DNA of 42,568 nucleotides, from assembly GCA_021779255.1 (NCBI GenBank), contig JAJYBC010000003.1, forward strand, positions 1-42,568, given 5' to 3'. The notes beneath the pieces are model-generated. The model saw only the letters and a program-made list of their open reading frames with translations. It searched no databases and was not told where the DNA came from. The position numbers and the translations under genes are program-made. Shown here in pieces: positions 42,448-42,568 of the stretch. Position 1 is the first letter of the stretch. Each line of letters starts with the position of its first letter. This stretch comes from a bacterium (lineage in GTDB: Bacteria > Patescibacteriota > Minisyncoccia > CAIUEV01).

Positions 42448-42568
42448 TTATAGTCCCTCCTCTTCCAATTCTTCTAATAATTCTCTGGCTCTAGCGCTCA
42501 TTCGTGCTGGCATTTTGATTCTTACTTTGATAACTTCATCTCCTCTTCCTCTTTCTTCTTCTTCCCCA
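42448..42568 (-). CDS. dnaJ: DnaJ-like chaperone, C-terminal end only
   Basis: The frame ending in TAA at 42448-42450 reads GRGDEVIKVRIKMP then ARELLEELEEGL. The R-G-D-(x)V...V-x-(I/V) strand followed by a short K/R helix and E-L-L-E-E-L is the usual end of DnaJ C-terminal domain II. Only 40 residues are in the window and the start lies beyond its edge, so the J domain cannot be checked. Confidence 0.6.
   Translation of the reverse strand, partial: GEEEERGRGDEVIKVRIKMPARMSARARELLEELEEEGL

Overview
The window is about 42.6 kb of AT-rich bacterial DNA. It probably comes from a member of the Candidate Phyla Radiation (Patescibacteria, Parcubacteria-like). This is inferred from gene content, not from a marker tree. 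The signs are VirB2-like pilins carrying a GSWWQF motif, surface proteins with repeated G-W-A/I motifs, a PduL-type phosphotransacylase with no microcompartment genes nearby, long isoleucyl-tRNA synthetase, and almost no Shine-Dalgarno sequences. TGA and TAA both act as stops, so the code appears standard.

Region 1 (1-9.1 kb) is a glycan or surface-polysaccharide island. It encodes a Gfo/Idh/MocA oxidoreductase, a short-chain dehydrogenase, a methyltransferase and a GT-C membrane protein on the + strand. These converge on a GT4 glycosyltransferase, a sugar-nucleotide epimerase and a large methyltransferase/coiled-coil/GT4 fusion on the - strand. Region 2 (9.1-13.5 kb) is a rearranged boundary. 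It has an AlbA_2/HATPase regulator flanked by two copies of a 90-bp methyltransferase gene start, a probable small RNA with its own promoter and terminator, a Wzt-like ABC ATPase broken by a stop codon just before Walker A, and an AAA_14/DUF4143 ATPase with a consensus promoter.

Region 3 (13.5-25.7 kb, - strand) holds S-adenosylmethionine decarboxylase, two TraD/VirB4-like ATPases, tRNA-Leu(UAA), a MntA-HepT toxin-antitoxin pair, and two large proteins that fuse a VirB2-like pilin to an extracellular domain with an HExxH...E zinc-peptidase signature. Between those two lies a small secreted cysteine protein with its own promoter, a near-perfect Shine-Dalgarno and a terminator. This pilin-peptidase module is the best candidate for an undescribed system.

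Region 4 (25.7-42.6 kb) is mostly housekeeping and envelope: a GT-C glycosyltransferase, PduL, IleS, an FtsW/RodA-type flippase, LemA, a small DUF4870-like protein, secreted surface proteins, a REP-associated transposase (RAYT), a RecB-like nuclease, an AI-2E-type permease, signal peptidase I, topoisomerase I and the C-terminus of DnaJ.

Throughout, at least four families of REP-like palindromes are scattered. Three copies sit in frame inside coding sequences, including one inside the RAYT itself, and one family has seeded tandem repeats at two sites.
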